A stretch of 64,000 nucleotides of DNA, taken from positions 13,999,172 through 14,063,171 of the forward strand of contig JAEMBT020000008.1 of assembly GCA_018873245.2 (NCBI GenBank). Direction: 5' to 3'. Both the position numbers and the translations under genes were made by a program. Shown piece after piece: positions 62,621 through 64,000 of the stretch. Position 1 is the stretch's first letter; each line of letters starts with the position of its first letter. The notes under the pieces were generated by a model that made no database searches, was not told where the DNA came from, and was given only the letters and a program-made list of their open reading frames with translations. The DNA is from Archegozetes longisetosus. Taxonomy: Eukaryota; Arthropoda; Arachnida; Sarcoptiformes; Trhypochthoniidae.

Positions 62621-64000
62621 ACAAATCACATAAGTACTTAATATAATTAATCAGAAAACTAATTAGTTGTTACAGTAGAATACGATATACGAGTGAAACA
62701 TTGTTGTGATGAGACTTGAAACAAGATTTTAAGAAACTTAGATAATCGAAATGATCTGAAACGCTTCTCGTCCATTAGTGCCTTAATGTTTTGACAGCAT
62801 ATACTGTTTTTGTTTTATGATTTTTCTTAATCTTTCATTATTTGACCAATTATCAAGATTGCTGGATTCGATTTTCAATAATCAACGAAAGGCAGCCATA
62901 ATTTTTTTGGTTTTGATTGAATCTCGTGTTATTTTGTCCTTTAGTTTATAGTTTATTATAATTATATAATTCTAGTATAGTTGACAAATAATTAGCTGTA
63001 CATAATATTCAATAACTTATAATAATTTTGTGTGTCTTGAGTTGCAGCTATTGATACTTAATATGAGAACAAATGAAAACCTTTTTCTACAAACGCTCAA
63101 AACTTAGCTTTCGATTAAATCTACAGAACCATCATTTATCTCATAAAATTTAATTTATTAGCAAGACTACTCCTAATCATGTTAACAAGGCCTACAATTA
63201 ATTATAATTATAACTGATTTTATCGAAAGTTGGTTTTGTCGTCTTTTCTCAAAGTGCCAATAATTACGATATTTATGTTAAATTTATATAAGTTATATAT
63301 CAATATATTTATGTTAGTATAGACTGTGTAATAGCAATTAATCACAGATGGGATAGATATGGGAATGCGTGCCATAATCACATTATTAGCACATCTGAAT
63401 ATATGCCTTTTTGCCTTAATTTGTTAGAACACAATCCGTCCATTTGTTGGTTAGCGGCAAACAGACATAATCCTAACCCTACCGCTACAGTAATGTCCAT
63501 TTTGCAGCTTGTTTTGCAGCTTATTTTCAACTTATTTTCTCTTATATATTCTTTTATTTCTCTTCTGCCCAAATCATCCCTTCATTATTGACTCATGTTT
63601 TCTGCCAGAACTTAATTTAGTGCAATTTAAACTAGAGTTTTCTCAGTTCTTATTAAGAGTGAATTTCATGTTAATCGAAATGAATCTCAAATGATTAAAA
63701 GCAATGAATTTATGAAATTAGAAATTAGCATTAAAACTGAAGAGTTTCTACTTTGTGTTCCTTTGAACAAACGTTTTGATTGGTTTGATGTAACGTTTGA
63801 TGCAATATAATTGTATATTGAAAGCAATAGAATGTGTTCTCTACATATATTTATAAGAATTATAAATATATTTATATAATTACTTGTGTCATACTATATA
63901 AGTAAATTAACGTTTTCATTACTGATATTTCTTATTTTTTTCACATATGTCACACAATTGCTGTTGGTTTTAATTAATCAATAACTTTATGTGTTAGAAA

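Larger units (their letters stand above)
60764..64000. other. 3.2 kb after how, no gene seen
   Basis: Probably begins with the long-isoform 3' UTR. Contains (TTCAA)5 at 61084-61108, a 16-nt tandem repeat at 61761-61837 (GTACAGGACTTATTCA-like) and a 12-nt repeat at 62585-62620 (ATAAATTGGTAC). Open frames at 61969-62265 and 62288-62572 have no recognisable content and are not called. Confidence 0.55.

Overview
This is an AT-rich, intron-rich eukaryotic nuclear window. The ten cellular genes are all recognisably animal proteins: UBL3, XPB/ERCC3, DNA polymerase theta, an ARMC10/ARMCX-type protein, condensin CAP-G, FAXDC2, coronin-7, UFM1, DDX18 and held-out-wings/Quaking. Coding exons are split by GT-AG introns that are mostly 50-500 bp, with a few of 1-5 kb. 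Short CCTAA/TTAGG motifs and the overall similarity fit an arthropod, and a mite or other chelicerate is plausible, but no marker here fixes the species.

Layout, left to right. 495-4035 (+): the last four coding exons of UBL3; its first exon lies outside the window. 5651-6278 (-): a small two-exon coiled-coil gene, possibly the PMF1/Nnf1 kinetochore subunit. 7266-10267 (+): XPB helicase of TFIIH, 11 exons. 10578-16949 (+): POLQ, with the helicase half and the polymerase half joined across a 315-bp intron. 17366-18968 (-): membrane-anchored armadillo protein. 19883-24195 (-): CAP-G. 25710-27818 (+): an intronless Fanzor (eukaryotic TnpB-like RNA-guided nuclease). 30082-31416 (-): FAXDC2. 35015-39467 (+): coronin-7. 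39659-40154 (-): UFM1, whose start codon appears to be split by an intron. 40427-48095 (+): DDX18, with a 5.3-kb intron. 55512-60763 (+): how/QKI, with two alternative 3' ends. The long spaces (31.4-35.0, 42.3-47.6, 48.1-55.5 and 60.8-64 kb) hold simple repeats and minisatellites but no gene I can support.

The neighbours do not form a pathway. Three of them (XPB, POLQ, CAP-G) act in DNA repair or chromosome structure, which is probably coincidence in an animal genome. Divergent pairs (PMF1-like/XPB and UFM1/DDX18) and convergent pairs (UBL3/PMF1-like, POLQ/ARMC, coronin-7/UFM1) suggest shared promoters and closely spaced or overlapping 3' ends.

The most unusual locus is the Fanzor at 25.7-27.8 kb. 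It has a complete reading frame with all expected RuvC and zinc-ribbon residues, the glutamate position typical of Fanzors, a long lysine/arginine tract inserted before RuvC-II, a repeat-encoded N-terminus, and a run of potential RNA hairpins across its stop codon and 3' flank, where TnpB/Fanzor guide RNAs are normally encoded. No transposase and no convincing terminal repeats were seen beside it. All splice models are hand-built from protein similarity, reading phase and GT-AG sites, and have no transcript support.
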